NCBI GenBank assembly: GCA_011364925.1
Contig: RDOA01000004.1
Span: 13,011 to 77,010 of the forward strand
Length of the DNA stretch: 64,000 bases
Origin: Promethearchaeota archaeon
GTDB lineage: Archaea; Asgardarchaeota; Lokiarchaeia; Sigyniarchaeales; SOKP01
Reading direction: 5' to 3'
Positions within the stretch are counted from its first letter, which is position 1, and every line of letters begins with the position of its first letter. The notes below the pieces were generated by a model that saw only the letters and a list, made by a program, of their open reading frames with translations, was not told the DNA's origin and searched no databases. Shown piece by piece: positions 44,038 through 53,362 of this stretch. Both the position numbers and the translations under genes were made by a program.

Positions 44038-44823
44038 ATGAGCAATCAAGAATTAATCTTGTATGAAGTTGACAATCGCATAGCGACAATTACTATTAAT
44101 CGTCCAGATAAAGCACACGCTTTTAACATTGAGATGCTTCAAATGATGCATAGCCGGTTATTAGAGGCAGATGAAGATGAATCAGTGAAATGTATTTTAA
44201 TCAAGAGCACCGAAGAACGTTTCTTCTCAGCAGGATACGACCTAAAAGAAATCCAAGGTGCTCCTGAAAAAATGTCGCAAATTAAAGAGTGGGGTAGAAA
44301 AGTAAATGAAACAATGCTACTCTTAAAGAAACCGATTATAACGCAAGTTAAAGGAATAGCTGTGGGTTTTGGAGTATTGATGATATTAGCTTCCGATCTT
44401 AGAATTTTTGCTGAAAGGCCAAAGGAGGAACTATATCTAAGGCTACCAGAGATTGCTATTTCAGCATTTCCTCAAACAGGAGCAACTCTTTTACCTCTAT
44501 TAGGTTTTGGACTTACATACGCTAAAAATATGTTGTTTACTGCTGATAAAGCGGGTTTAGAGGATCTCAAAAATATTAATTTTCCAACTCGCGTTTTTCC
44601 TCTCGAGACTATTGATTTGGAAACAAGAAAGTTCCTTAAAATCTTGACTAAACATCAAACGGAATTTCTATTCTTTATAAAATCCATGCTAACAATTATG
44701 AACAAAGCTTATATTAAATCTTGCTTCGATTTAGAAGATGAGTGTGGTAAATTAGCGTTTGCGAAAAAATCAATGAAAGAATTAGACGATTTTATAAAAG
44801 CTTTGCACAAAAAATTTCCATAA
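44038..44823 (+). CDS. enoyl-CoA hydratase/isomerase family protein
   Basis: A 261-residue crotonase-fold protein: 'ITINRPDKAHAFNIEM', the oxyanion segment 'FFSAGYDLKEI', 'GIAVGFGVLMILASDLRIFA' and 'LPEIAISAFPQTGATLLPLL'. Of the two glutamates used by hydratases, the second (in LPE) is present. The first, usually in GGGCELA, is replaced (GFGVLMI), so an isomerase or other reaction is more likely than water addition. It sits alone in its direction and could act in fatty-acid turnover with the acyl-CoA ligase. Confidence 0.85.
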   Translation: MSNQELILYEVDNRIATITINRPDKAHAFNIEMLQMMHSRLLEADEDESVKCILIKSTEERFFSAGYDLKEIQGAPEKMSQIKEWGRKVNETMLLLKKPIITQVKGIAVGFGVLMILASDLRIFAERPKEELYLRLPEIAISAFPQTGATLLPLLGFGLTYAKNMLFTADKAGLEDLKNINFPTRVFPLETIDLETRKFLKILTKHQTEFLFFIKSMLTIMNKAYIKSCFDLEDECGKLAFAKKSMKELDDFIKALHKKFP

Positions 44824-44852
44824 ATAACTCGATGAATTTTTTTATAACTGGT

Positions 44853-45695
44853 TTATTCCTTCTGATGTTTTTCTAGCCATATAAACATATCTTGAAACAC
44901 CTGCGCTCTACTCTTTTCAATCCATAATTCGTGAAGTAAACCATCATATTCCTTGTATGTTTTATCTTTAGCTTTCACATTTTCAAAAAATTCTTTAGTC
45001 GCTTCTTTATCGACGATTTTATCGTTTTGGGCTTGTATAATCAATGTTGGACAGAGTAAGTTTGCTGCATGTTCCATAGTCCATTTCATTGAACTTTCCA
45101 TTTCCGCCGCGGAACTAAAAGTTATTACTTCAGTTTTGTTTTTATCAGAAATGAGCTTTCGTAGAATCTTAACATCGCTAGTTAAAAGGTTTTGTTTTAT
45201 TTTCATATCAATAGTTTTATTAGGAGAGATTTTAGAAATAGATTTTTTACCCAATTTTTTACTTAAAGAGAAGTTTTTAGAATATCTCAATAAGGGGGAT
45301 GATGCAATAACTCCAGGTATGCTCGGATGATTAATCGCGAAAATTAAGGAAATCAGACCCCCAAAAGCTTGTCCCATTATAAAAATCTTTTTGTTATTGG
45401 CGTTTTCTTTTATCAGATCCATAAATAATACTATATCTTTCTGGATATGGTCCATGCTATCAATGTGTCCAGGAGTATCGCCTGCATTTCTCCAATGACC
45501 TCTAATATCAAATGCGTAAATAGCGTACCCATTTTCCGTGAAATACTCGGCTGGTACTTCCATTCTATCGGAATGGGAACCCCAACTATGTAGAGCTAAT
45601 ATGTAAGCGCTTACTTTGTTAGATTCGGGTAACCAATATTGATAAAACAGCCTTTTAGTTTCTCTTCCTTCAAAATAGCCTTTTTTGTTAATCAT
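44853..45695 (-). CDS. alpha/beta-hydrolase fold protein with serine replaced by alanine
   Basis: A 280-residue protein of the serine-aminopeptidase S33/monoacylglycerol-lipase type: 'ILALHSWGSHSDRM' near 33, 'YAIYAFDIRGHWRNAG', then 'IFIMGQAFGGLISLIFA' where GxSxG is expected. The nucleophile position (Ala110) cannot act as serine does. The acid ('QAQNDKIVD') and histidine ('GLLHELW') of the triad remain. It may be a non-catalytic binder, use another mechanism, or be decaying, although the frame is intact. It is convergent with the crotonase-fold gene. Confidence 0.85.
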   Translation of the reverse strand: MINKKGYFEGRETKRLFYQYWLPESNKVSAYILALHSWGSHSDRMEVPAEYFTENGYAIYAFDIRGHWRNAGDTPGHIDSMDHIQKDIVLFMDLIKENANNKKIFIMGQAFGGLISLIFAINHPSIPGVIASSPLLRYSKNFSLSKKLGKKSISKISPNKTIDMKIKQNLLTSDVKILRKLISDKNKTEVITFSSAAEMESSMKWTMEHAANLLCPTLIIQAQNDKIVDKEATKEFFENVKAKDKTYKEYDGLLHELWIEKSRAQVFQDMFIWLEKHQKE

Positions 45696-45887
45696 AAGAT
45701 TTAGCTCATCGAATAATTTTCAAATGGATACACATATTGATGAAATATACTCTTTATACTTTTCAATATATGAAAGTTGTTTGATGGCATTTACCTTAAA
45801 TTAGCAAAAATTTTTAATTTTTTAGAGAACTCTTTAAGAGTAAGTTTCATCCCAAAAAATTAAATTGATTTTAATCAGGTGTATAAT

Positions 45888-46475
45888 ATGAGTGAGTTGG
45901 ACTTAATAAAAATAATTTTGCTTGGTAGAGGTGGTATGGGAATCGTAACTGCTTGTGAAATAATAGCTGAAGCCGCATACTTAAGTGGTAATTTTATTGA
46001 TGTTCAAGCATATCCTTCCTTTGGAGCAGAAAGAAGAGGAGCCCCAGTCCAAGCATATGTAAAATTATCTAGAACTGAAAAAGTATACGATCGTTCTCAA
46101 ATTGAAAATCCTCATATCCTAATCGTTTTTGATGACAGTGTATTAACCGAAGAGATTGCTAACTCGTTAGAAAGAAATGGAATATTTATCGTAAATTCTG
46201 ATAAAAATCCTGAACATTTTGTTGCAAAATATAATCTTGATGAAAGTGTTAAAGTTATCGTGGCAGATATTAATAACTTAGCTCTTGAGAAAAATCTCAC
46301 TATAGACGGAAATCCTGTAATTAACACGCCAATATTAGGCCTCCTCTCAAAAGCTTTACCCGATTTACATTTGGAAAATTTAAAAGATGTATTATTAAAC
46401 AAAATGGGAGAACAATTAGGAAACCTTAACTATGAATTGATTGAGAAAGGTTATAGTATAGCAAAACTATTGTAA
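45888..46475 (+). CDS. porG: 2-oxoacid:ferredoxin oxidoreductase, gamma subunit
   Basis: A 195-residue subunit with the family start 'IILLGRGGMGIVTACEIIAE', then 'IDVQAYPSFGAERRGAPVQA' and 'VPIIN'-like 'NPVINTPILGLLSKAL'. The gamma subunit is a structural part of pyruvate or 2-oxoisovalerate oxidoreductase. The ATG at 45888 follows AGGTG by six bases. The delta, alpha and beta genes lie 2.5 kb further on, past an oppositely oriented histidine-kinase gene, so this subunit has its own transcript. It is presumed to serve the same enzyme, since no second set lies in the window. Confidence 0.88.
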   Translation: MSELDLIKIILLGRGGMGIVTACEIIAEAAYLSGNFIDVQAYPSFGAERRGAPVQAYVKLSRTEKVYDRSQIENPHILIVFDDSVLTEEIANSLERNGIFIVNSDKNPEHFVAKYNLDESVKVIVADINNLALEKNLTIDGNPVINTPILGLLSKALPDLHLENLKDVLLNKMGEQLGNLNYELIEKGYSIAKLL

Positions 46476-46498
46476 ATTTGAGTTTACCTTAATGTTGG

Positions 46499-48739
46499 TT
46501 ACGTAATTGGCAACTTGACTACAAATGTACTTCCTTTATTCCTACCGGCAGACTCAGCTCTGATTTCTCCATTGTGTGAATCAACTATCTCTTTCGAAAT
46601 ATAGAGGCCTAATCCCGATCCCTGAATGTCGATGTATTCATAACCTTCGCCATATCGCTCTAATTTACCAAATCTTGTGAATAACATATCCATTTCCTCT
46701 TTAGATATACCGATACCTGTATCACTTATTGACAATTCTGCAGAATCCTCATTCTTTTTTAACTTTACAAGTATCTCTCCATTTGGTGGTGTATTTTTAA
46801 TTGCGTTTGTAAGTAGATTTACGATTACTTGCTCAATCCGAACTTTATCCACTTTAATTTGAAAAGAGTCTGGAATTGCGAGCTTTAATTTAATATTTCT
46901 TTCTCTTATTAAATATATCAGTTCATGTGAAATCTCTCGTATTATAGCACTCAAATCATTTTGTTCTTTCATTAAGTGAAATTTGTCGTATTCGATTCGA
47001 GAGATATCGATTAGATTATCAACTAAATGTTTCAATCTTTTACCTCCTTTTTTAATTAGTTCTACGATCTCTAATTCATCTTTGCTCAATTTTCCCCCAT
47101 GTATTGTTAACAGAAGTTCGCTCCCTCCAGTCACGGAAACTAGAGGGGTTTTTAACTCATGAGATACTCTTGAAATTAAGTTTTTCCGGAGTTTATCTAG
47201 CTCTTTTAATTTCTTAACTTCTTCATTAATTAAGAATTCCGCTTCTTTTTTAACCGTGATATCTGTAAATAGCGCTTGGACAAACGTTTCATCATTAATT
47301 TTTAATAAAGCTGCTTGCAGATTCGTCCAAAAGATAGTCCCATCCTTCTTCTGAAGCTTTACATCAATTCTATGCATTTCCTCCCCCTTTATGAATCTTT
47401 TAAAGAGGTCAAGAATTTTATTTAATTGATCTGGATGTATAACTGAAAGATCCATAAATTTACGACCAAGAGCTTCTTCAAGAGAGAAACCAAACATATG
47501 TTCCGCTTTAGGGTTCAGATCTATTACTTCTCCTTGAGTATTGATTAATACGACAGAAAATGGAGTATTATCATAAAGATTGCGGTACTTTTTCTCTGAC
47601 TCTCTTAACTTCTTTTCTAAATTATATTTCTCTGTAATATCGATGAATGTACCTTCAATTCCATAAGGAATTCCTTGTTTGTCTAACATTAAATGAGAGT
47701 TCAACTGCACTGTTATCTTTTTACCTCGTTTTGTTAAGGAAGGGCAAATGTAATTTTTAGCATGACCATCTCTTAATATCTGTTCAATGTATTGTTCTCG
47801 ATCATCAGGAAATTGCCAAAATTCAGTAACCTTCTTACCAATGAGACTTTCTGAATCTTCATACTCTAAAATTTTATTATGAGCGGGATTATGATTTAAC
47901 ATAATACCTTCGAGTGTCACTTGATAAAATCCAACATCTAGATTATTAATCATATCGCGATATTTAAGTTCGGAATCTTTCAATTGCTCTTCTGCTTTCT
48001 TTCTTTCAGTTATGTCTTCAGTACGCACAATTATTAAATCTGGATGAACGTAACCGTAGTTAACAAGGAAGTATTTATCTTCATCAGAGAATTGAAATCT
48101 ATATTTCATTTCTCGTTTAAGATGCTTTTTTTCCGTTTGACATTGATGTAAATCATTTAAAATATCTAAACGATCTTTGTACATCTCTGATGCCTTGTTT
48201 CCAACAAAGTTAATAACATTTCCTTTAGATATATCTATTGCTGCGTTGTTAAAATCAATTAAAACAAAATCGCCATCTACTTTTTTCCAAATATAAGCAG
48301 GTATGGATCCCTCTTTAAATAGTGCTTTGAACATAGCAGTTGATGCGCTCAACTTTTTTTCCGATTTCTTCCGTTCTGTTATATTTTTTGCTATTCCTAA
48401 TATAGCATATATCTCACCGTTTTTCTTTAGTGGTATCCCATATGTTTCCAAGTAAAGATAATCGCCCGTTTTCGTTTTAACTTTATATTCGCTTTGAGCC
48501 GATTGTTTTCCTGTTTTTCTTATTTCTTTAGTAATTTTATACGCTTTGACTAAATTATCTCTATCTAAAAGATCTATAAAAGTAAGATTAGGGATTTCTT
48601 CTCTATCAAAACCTAAAGCAATTAATGTTAAATCACTAGCATCAAGGAAATTTCCATTCAGATCGTTCACATAAATCAAGTCTAACGAGTGTTCAAATAG
48701 CTCTTTGTACTTTTCTCTAACCTCTTCTCTATTATACAT
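46499..48739 (-). CDS. soluble PAS-domain sensor histidine kinase
   Basis: A 746-residue cytoplasmic kinase with no membrane helix. Four PAS domains fill residues about 8-510 (the first opening 'LFEHSLDLIYVNDLNGNFLD', the last 'LYDNTPFSVVLINTQGEVID'). A dimerisation helix follows with the phospho-acceptor in 'SRVSHELKTPLVS', then an ATPase domain with 'NLLTNAIKNTP', 'SDTGIGIS' and 'GSGLGLYI'. No response regulator is next to it. The frame extends four codons up to a GTG at 48751; the ATG at 48739 after AGGTGA is preferred. It interrupts the oxidoreductase genes on the other strand, and its signal is unknown. Confidence 0.9.
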   Translation of the reverse strand: MYNREEVREKYKELFEHSLDLIYVNDLNGNFLDASDLTLIALGFDREEIPNLTFIDLLDRDNLVKAYKITKEIRKTGKQSAQSEYKVKTKTGDYLYLETYGIPLKKNGEIYAILGIAKNITERKKSEKKLSASTAMFKALFKEGSIPAYIWKKVDGDFVLIDFNNAAIDISKGNVINFVGNKASEMYKDRLDILNDLHQCQTEKKHLKREMKYRFQFSDEDKYFLVNYGYVHPDLIIVRTEDITERKKAEEQLKDSELKYRDMINNLDVGFYQVTLEGIMLNHNPAHNKILEYEDSESLIGKKVTEFWQFPDDREQYIEQILRDGHAKNYICPSLTKRGKKITVQLNSHLMLDKQGIPYGIEGTFIDITEKYNLEKKLRESEKKYRNLYDNTPFSVVLINTQGEVIDLNPKAEHMFGFSLEEALGRKFMDLSVIHPDQLNKILDLFKRFIKGEEMHRIDVKLQKKDGTIFWTNLQAALLKINDETFVQALFTDITVKKEAEFLINEEVKKLKELDKLRKNLISRVSHELKTPLVSVTGGSELLLTIHGGKLSKDELEIVELIKKGGKRLKHLVDNLIDISRIEYDKFHLMKEQNDLSAIIREISHELIYLIRERNIKLKLAIPDSFQIKVDKVRIEQVIVNLLTNAIKNTPPNGEILVKLKKNEDSAELSISDTGIGISKEEMDMLFTRFGKLERYGEGYEYIDIQGSGLGLYISKEIVDSHNGEIRAESAGRNKGSTFVVKLPIT

Positions 48740-49018
48740 TTTTTTTTTCACCTAAGGATATGACCTTTATCTATAGCAGAAGGTGACCTATTGAGATAAT
48801 GAAAGGGGTGAATATAAATTTCTTTCGATTTCAAAACATCAGAATTCACAACTTTCTTTTTGGATTCTCATATATTAAGCTTTATGTCAGTTAAGAAAGA
48901 ATAACGATATTTTATATAATTTTTGGTGCATTTCCCTATTTAAATTAATAGGAAGAATTTTATTTTAATAGGTATTAGTTTTTATATTGATCATTATTCC
49001 TTAATTTGTGAAATATCT

Positions 49019-49318
49019 ATGGTAGATGCAAAAAAAGACTTTCAAAAAATCCTAGGTTCTGTTCAAAAACCCGTTAAAGGTGAAGCTGGAAAAACAGGCA
49101 CTTGGAGTTCTAAAAAACCTATAATAGATCTAGAGAAATGCATTCCTGTAAAATCTGGGAAGCCAAGTTGCTTTAATTGTTGGTTGTATTGTCCAGAAGC
49201 AGTAGTAACAAGGACTATTCCTCCAAAAATAGATTTAGAATATTGTAAAGGATGTGGGATATGTCAGATGGAATGTCCTGTAAAAGCAATTTCTATGGAA
49301 GAGGTGAAAATTGAATGA
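49019..49318 (+). CDS. porD: 2-oxoacid:ferredoxin oxidoreductase, delta (ferredoxin) subunit
   Basis: A 99-residue two-cluster ferredoxin. The first site is 'CIPVKSGKPSCFNCWLYCP' (CX8CX2CX3C, as in PorD) and the second 'CKGCGICQMECP'. The leader 'GKTGTWSSKKPIIDL' is typical of delta subunits. Its stop overlaps the start of the alpha gene (ATGA), so the two are translationally coupled. It carries electrons from the thiamine-diphosphate centre to free ferredoxin. Confidence 0.93.
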   Translation: MVDAKKDFQKILGSVQKPVKGEAGKTGTWSSKKPIIDLEKCIPVKSGKPSCFNCWLYCPEAVVTRTIPPKIDLEYCKGCGICQMECPVKAISMEEVKIE

Positions 49319-50613
49319 CAATATCCGAGAAAAGCGAGAAAATTAGAGATTTAAAAACAAAAATCTTAACTGGAAACCACGCCGCAGCACATGCGTTAAG
49401 ACAAGCTAAAGTTGGAGTTATAGCTGCTTATCCAATAACTCCACAAAGCCCTGTTGTAGAAAAAATTGCAGAATTCATATCTAAGGGAAAATTAAACGCC
49501 CGATTTGTAAAAGTAGAGTCAGAACATTCTGCTCTTGCTGTATGTTGTGCGGCTTCTGCAACTGGGTCTAGAGTTGGGACTGCAACTTCGTCACATGGAT
49601 TGATGCTAATGTATGAAATGCTACCTTGGGCATCTGGAAATAGATTACCAATTATTATTAACTTAGCAACTCGAGCTACTGGTGCACCATGGTCCGTTTG
49701 GACAGATCATCAGGATTTTATAACAATTCGTGATGTGGGTTGGATTCAGATGTTTTGTATGGATAACCAAGAGATTTACGATACAAATTTACAAGCCTTT
49801 AAAATAGCAGAAGATCCACGGGTTTTTCTTCCAGCGATCGTTGCTTATGACGGCTATATTTTATCTCATACAATGATGCCAGTATCAATAGAGAAACAAG
49901 ATGAAGTTGACAATTTTCTACCTCCATTAGAACATCATTACAACCTTTCTGACATTTCAGTTGTAAAGGGGATAGATCCAGTTACTACACCTTATTTAAG
50001 AGATAGAAGTTCTGAAGGTATAGCTCCAGGGTACTTTGAGTATCGCTATGCAATGCAAAAAGCTCTTGAAAATTCAATTGAAATTATTATGAAAGTACAT
50101 GATGAATTTTCAGAAAAATTTGGGCGTTCCTATGGAAATGGTATTTATAAAACATATTTAACTGAAGATGCTGAGGTTATTATATTCGCAATGGGATCAG
50201 TCGCGTCACAAGCAAGGAATGTTATCGGTCAGCTTCGGAAAGAAGGAATGAAAGTCGGATTAGTAAGTTTAAAACTATTTAGACCTTTCCCTGCTTCACA
50301 GTTGCGAGCTTTATTAAAGGGTGTAAAACTAGTAGTTGTGTTTGATCGAGATATCGGATATGGTTATGAGGGCGTTCTATCGTACGAATTGAAGGCAGCT
50401 TTGTACGGTTTAAAAGAATCGCCTTTTATTAAAGGATTTATTGTGGGATTGGGTGGTAGAGATATAACCGATCAACATATAAAGAAAGGAATAACCAAAG
50501 CACTCAAAGAATCAGAAAAAGGTATTATTTCTCACGAAACTGATTTCATAGGTACACAATTGGAGTTGTTAAGTGAATATGATGAAAAAGAATATTTTAA
50601 AGGAGGCTTATGA
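49315..50613 (+). CDS. porA: 2-oxoacid:ferredoxin oxidoreductase, alpha subunit
   Basis: A 432-residue alpha subunit: 'GNHAAAHALRQAKVGVIAAY', 'PITPQSPVVEKI', 'KVESEHSALAVCCAASATGS', 'TSSHGLMLMYEMLPWASG', and later 'VIIFAMGSVASQARNVIGQL' with 'KLFRPFPASQL'. The four-subunit arrangement (gamma, delta, alpha, beta) is that of archaeal pyruvate or branched-chain 2-oxoacid oxidoreductases. The motifs lean to pyruvate but do not prove it. It overlaps the genes on both sides by four bases each. Confidence 0.93.
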   Translation: MTISEKSEKIRDLKTKILTGNHAAAHALRQAKVGVIAAYPITPQSPVVEKIAEFISKGKLNARFVKVESEHSALAVCCAASATGSRVGTATSSHGLMLMYEMLPWASGNRLPIIINLATRATGAPWSVWTDHQDFITIRDVGWIQMFCMDNQEIYDTNLQAFKIAEDPRVFLPAIVAYDGYILSHTMMPVSIEKQDEVDNFLPPLEHHYNLSDISVVKGIDPVTTPYLRDRSSEGIAPGYFEYRYAMQKALENSIEIIMKVHDEFSEKFGRSYGNGIYKTYLTEDAEVIIFAMGSVASQARNVIGQLRKEGMKVGLVSLKLFRPFPASQLRALLKGVKLVVVFDRDIGYGYEGVLSYELKAALYGLKESPFIKGFIVGLGGRDITDQHIKKGITKALKESEKGIISHETDFIGTQLELLSEYDEKEYFKGGL

Positions 50614-51515
50614 AAATGGTTAAAACGATGGATCTTCCCGAAGAAGAATATATTCTTCCTGGAACCAGAGCTTGTGCAGGATGTTCTATGGCGCTAATTT
50701 ACAGGATAGCCTTAAAAGCATTAGGTCCAAACACGATAATTACTGTTCCAGCATCGTGTTTAACTGTACTCCATGGAATGCAAGGATTTTGTACAACCAA
50801 AGTTTCGGTACTTCACACCCCTTTTGCCACTACAGGCGCATCAGCATCGGGTATCGTAGCGTCTCTTGAAGACAAGGGATTAGCAGATGAAATTAATGTC
50901 GTAGCGTTTGCAGGTGATGGAGGTACGGTTGATATTGGAATCCAAAGCTTAAGTGGAGCGGTTGAACGAGGTACAAATTTTATTTTTGCATGCTACGATA
51001 ATGAAGCTTATATGAATACAGGAGTTCAGAGGAGTGGAAGTACCCCGCCAGGAGCTTTTAGCACCACTACGCCAAATGGGAAAACGGGGTATAAGAAAAA
51101 TATGGCTAAAATTCTAGAAGCTCATGGTATACCATATGTAGCAACAGCAATATCCTCTTACCCTCTTGATTTATATCAGAAATTTAGAAACGCGGTAGAA
51201 ATTAAGGGTCCAAAGTACATCCACATTCTCGCTCCATGTCCTCCTGGTTGGGGGTATAATCCAAAAGACTCAATTGAAATCGGGAGACTAGCGGTTCAAA
51301 CTGGTTTTTGGCCTTTATACGAAGTTATCGAAGGAAAATTTATCTTATCAAAAGATAGTCAAAAATTTATAGATCCTGCTAAGCGAAAACCTATTACTGA
51401 TTATTTAAAAGCTCAAAAAAGGTTTAAGAGTATATCTGATAAAGAAATTAAGCAATATCAGAATTATATAGAAGCACAATGGAATGAAATTGAAAAAAGA
51501 ATTAAAAATGAATAG
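50610..51515 (+). CDS. porB: 2-oxoacid:ferredoxin oxidoreductase, beta subunit
   Basis: A 301-residue thiamine-diphosphate subunit: 'GTRACAGCSMALIYRIALKA' with its cluster cysteines, 'VPASCLTVLHGMQ', the TPP site 'VAFAGDGGTVDIGIQSLSGA' and 'ACYDNEAYMNTGVQRSG', and 'YIHILAPCPPGWGY' carrying a further cysteine. Two starts are possible: ATG 50610 in the stop overlap, or ATG 50616, which lies nine bases after AGGAGG and is the better spaced. This subunit decarboxylates the 2-oxoacid and forms acyl-CoA. Confidence 0.93.
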   Translation: MKMVKTMDLPEEEYILPGTRACAGCSMALIYRIALKALGPNTIITVPASCLTVLHGMQGFCTTKVSVLHTPFATTGASASGIVASLEDKGLADEINVVAFAGDGGTVDIGIQSLSGAVERGTNFIFACYDNEAYMNTGVQRSGSTPPGAFSTTTPNGKTGYKKNMAKILEAHGIPYVATAISSYPLDLYQKFRNAVEIKGPKYIHILAPCPPGWGYNPKDSIEIGRLAVQTGFWPLYEVIEGKFILSKDSQKFIDPAKRKPITDYLKAQKRFKSISDKEIKQYQNYIEAQWNEIEKRIKNE

Positions 51516-51634
51516 CGTAAATAACTATTAATTCCTTCTTAAAATTCTTTAGGTACATTTATCTACTTCTAACAAATTAGTTAAGAGATAGAAAAGAATA
51601 TAAACTAATTAAAGTTAAAAATACTTGATTCTAT

Positions 51635-52420
51635 ATGCTAAAGACATATATTTTCGACGATGCTAATAAGAAATGGATTGAAGAGGATAAAAGCCTATTG
51701 TACCACGATCTCTGTGCAATTTTAGATGAAGAACATAACATTATTTATGTATGGAATGGACCAAAAAGTTCTCAAGAAAGGTTAAAAAGGGGATATGAAC
51801 AATTAGAAAAGTTAATGTCCACTTACCCTACAATCAATTTTCAATTATCTATATTAAAAAAAAAAATCCCAAAGCACATTCAGGATAAAATTGACTTAAT
51901 GTTAGGGGAAATTAACCAAAAGGAAGATAAAGAGTTTTATAAATTTAGCCGTTTTTCGACTTTAAGATTGTATTTAATTTTATTATTGATCTCAACAATT
52001 TTACCTTTTTTTTTGCTTTTAAACTTAACATCATCACTATCATGGTATAAAATTGGGATGAATTTTGAGATTGGAGCAGATGAGTATAATATATGGTTAA
52101 CAATATCCTCTATATTAACAATCATTATTCTAATCTCTTTCAGTATTATGATAATTATAGGTATAATTGAAATAGAGTACCAAGTTATAGTTTTATCCTC
52201 ATTAGGCACACTTGTTTGCATCGGTTTATCTATTTATTTTCAGCAGGGAATATTTTTGTTTCTGTTTCAAACGGGATATTCCTCTTCAATTTATTACATT
52301 AGCCAAAAAGATATCATTGAGTTTTTAATTATAGTTTCTTTAGGAATATTTGTTTTTGAAATTCCAAATATTTTAAAACTTATTTCATTCTTAAGAATTT
52401 ATAGGAATTTCGTTTTTTAA
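51635..52420 (+). CDS. putative gelsolin-like domain fused to membrane helices
   Basis: Residues 20-75 read 'LLYHDLCAILDEEHNIIYVW' then 'NGPKSSQERLKRGYEQLEKL', which follows the gelsolin/villin pattern of a strand pair ending in W-x-G and a long amphipathic helix starting with Ser-rich turns. After a charged linker come four or five membrane helices, at about 108-130, 150-175, 180-200, 205-225 and 232-252. Gelsolin proteins of Asgard archaea bind and sever actin; a membrane-tied version would link actin to the membrane. The assignment rests on one short domain and should be tested. It lies 53 bases before RIO2. Confidence 0.5.
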   Translation: MLKTYIFDDANKKWIEEDKSLLYHDLCAILDEEHNIIYVWNGPKSSQERLKRGYEQLEKLMSTYPTINFQLSILKKKIPKHIQDKIDLMLGEINQKEDKEFYKFSRFSTLRLYLILLLISTILPFFLLLNLTSSLSWYKIGMNFEIGADEYNIWLTISSILTIIILISFSIMIIIGIIEIEYQVIVLSSLGTLVCIGLSIYFQQGIFLFLFQTGYSSSIYYISQKDIIEFLIIVSLGIFVFEIPNILKLISFLRIYRNFVF

Positions 52421-52472
52421 AATAAAATTCAAGACTATATTAAACACAGAGAATATATTTTAAGATATCAAC

Positions 52473-53354
52473 ATGGCAGAAGCAGCAGAAATTCTTCCAG
52501 AGCTGGAAAAAGAAGATTTGAGAATTTTAATGGCAATTGAAATAGGAATGAAAAGATCCGAATATGTAACAGTAAATAATATCAAATTCTACTCTAGATA
52601 TCCAATGGAAGAAACTTTATTTCGCCTTAAAAGGGTTCATAAGTGGAATTTAACAGTTCGAGACTCTTCTAAAAACGAAATTGCCTATACACTTAATTCA
52701 ATTGGATATGATGTGCTAGGACTTCATACATTGGTCGAAAAAAATGTAATAAGTCAATTAGGACCATTAATTGGTAAAGGAAAAGAATCAGATGTTTACG
52801 GATGCATGGATGAAAATAATAATATATACGCTTTGAAAATCTATAGGATAGGTAGGACCAGTTTTAAAAATATTAGAAAGCTTAGAAGTTTTCAAGGAGA
52901 AAGGAAACACATTTCTTGGTTATACGTTAATAGGCTAGCCGCTAAAAAAGAATTTAAAGCTTTAGGTAAAATATACAAACTTAAATTAAATACCCCCAAA
53001 CCCATTGGTTTTAATAGACATTTGATTGTAATGTCTTATTTGAGAGGAAAAGAATTAGCTTATATCCAACATTTAAGAAATCCAAGTAAAATTTTTAATA
53101 GGATCATTAAACAGATGAAAATTATTTATCAGAAAGCGAACATGATTCATGGTGATCTTGGAGAATTTAATATTATCTTAGATCATAAAGAAAAGATATT
53201 AATTATTGATTGGCTTCAATGGATTCCTTCAGATCATCCAAATGCTAACTCAATTTTGGAAAGAGATGTCGAGAATGTATGCAATTTCTTTAAAAAAAAA
53301 TACAATGTGGAAAGTAACCCTACCAAAATTATTCAATCATTTTATAAAAAATAA
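52473..53354 (+). CDS. RIO2 family atypical protein kinase
   Basis: A 293-residue kinase. A winged-helix domain (about 10-90, 'EDLRILMAIEIGMKRSEYVT', 'ETLFRLKRVHKW') precedes the small kinase fold: nucleotide loop 'IGKGKESDVYGCMDE', lysine in 'IYALKIYRIGR', catalytic 'MIHGDLGEFNIIL' and metal site 'LIIDWLQWI', where Asp is kept and the usual following residue is Trp. RIO2 acts in maturation of the small ribosomal subunit. The usual length and domain order are kept. Confidence 0.93.
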   Translation: MAEAAEILPELEKEDLRILMAIEIGMKRSEYVTVNNIKFYSRYPMEETLFRLKRVHKWNLTVRDSSKNEIAYTLNSIGYDVLGLHTLVEKNVISQLGPLIGKGKESDVYGCMDENNNIYALKIYRIGRTSFKNIRKLRSFQGERKHISWLYVNRLAAKKEFKALGKIYKLKLNTPKPIGFNRHLIVMSYLRGKELAYIQHLRNPSKIFNRIIKQMKIIYQKANMIHGDLGEFNIILDHKEKILIIDWLQWIPSDHPNANSILERDVENVCNFFKKKYNVESNPTKIIQSFYKK

Positions 53355-53362
53355 TTAAAAAA

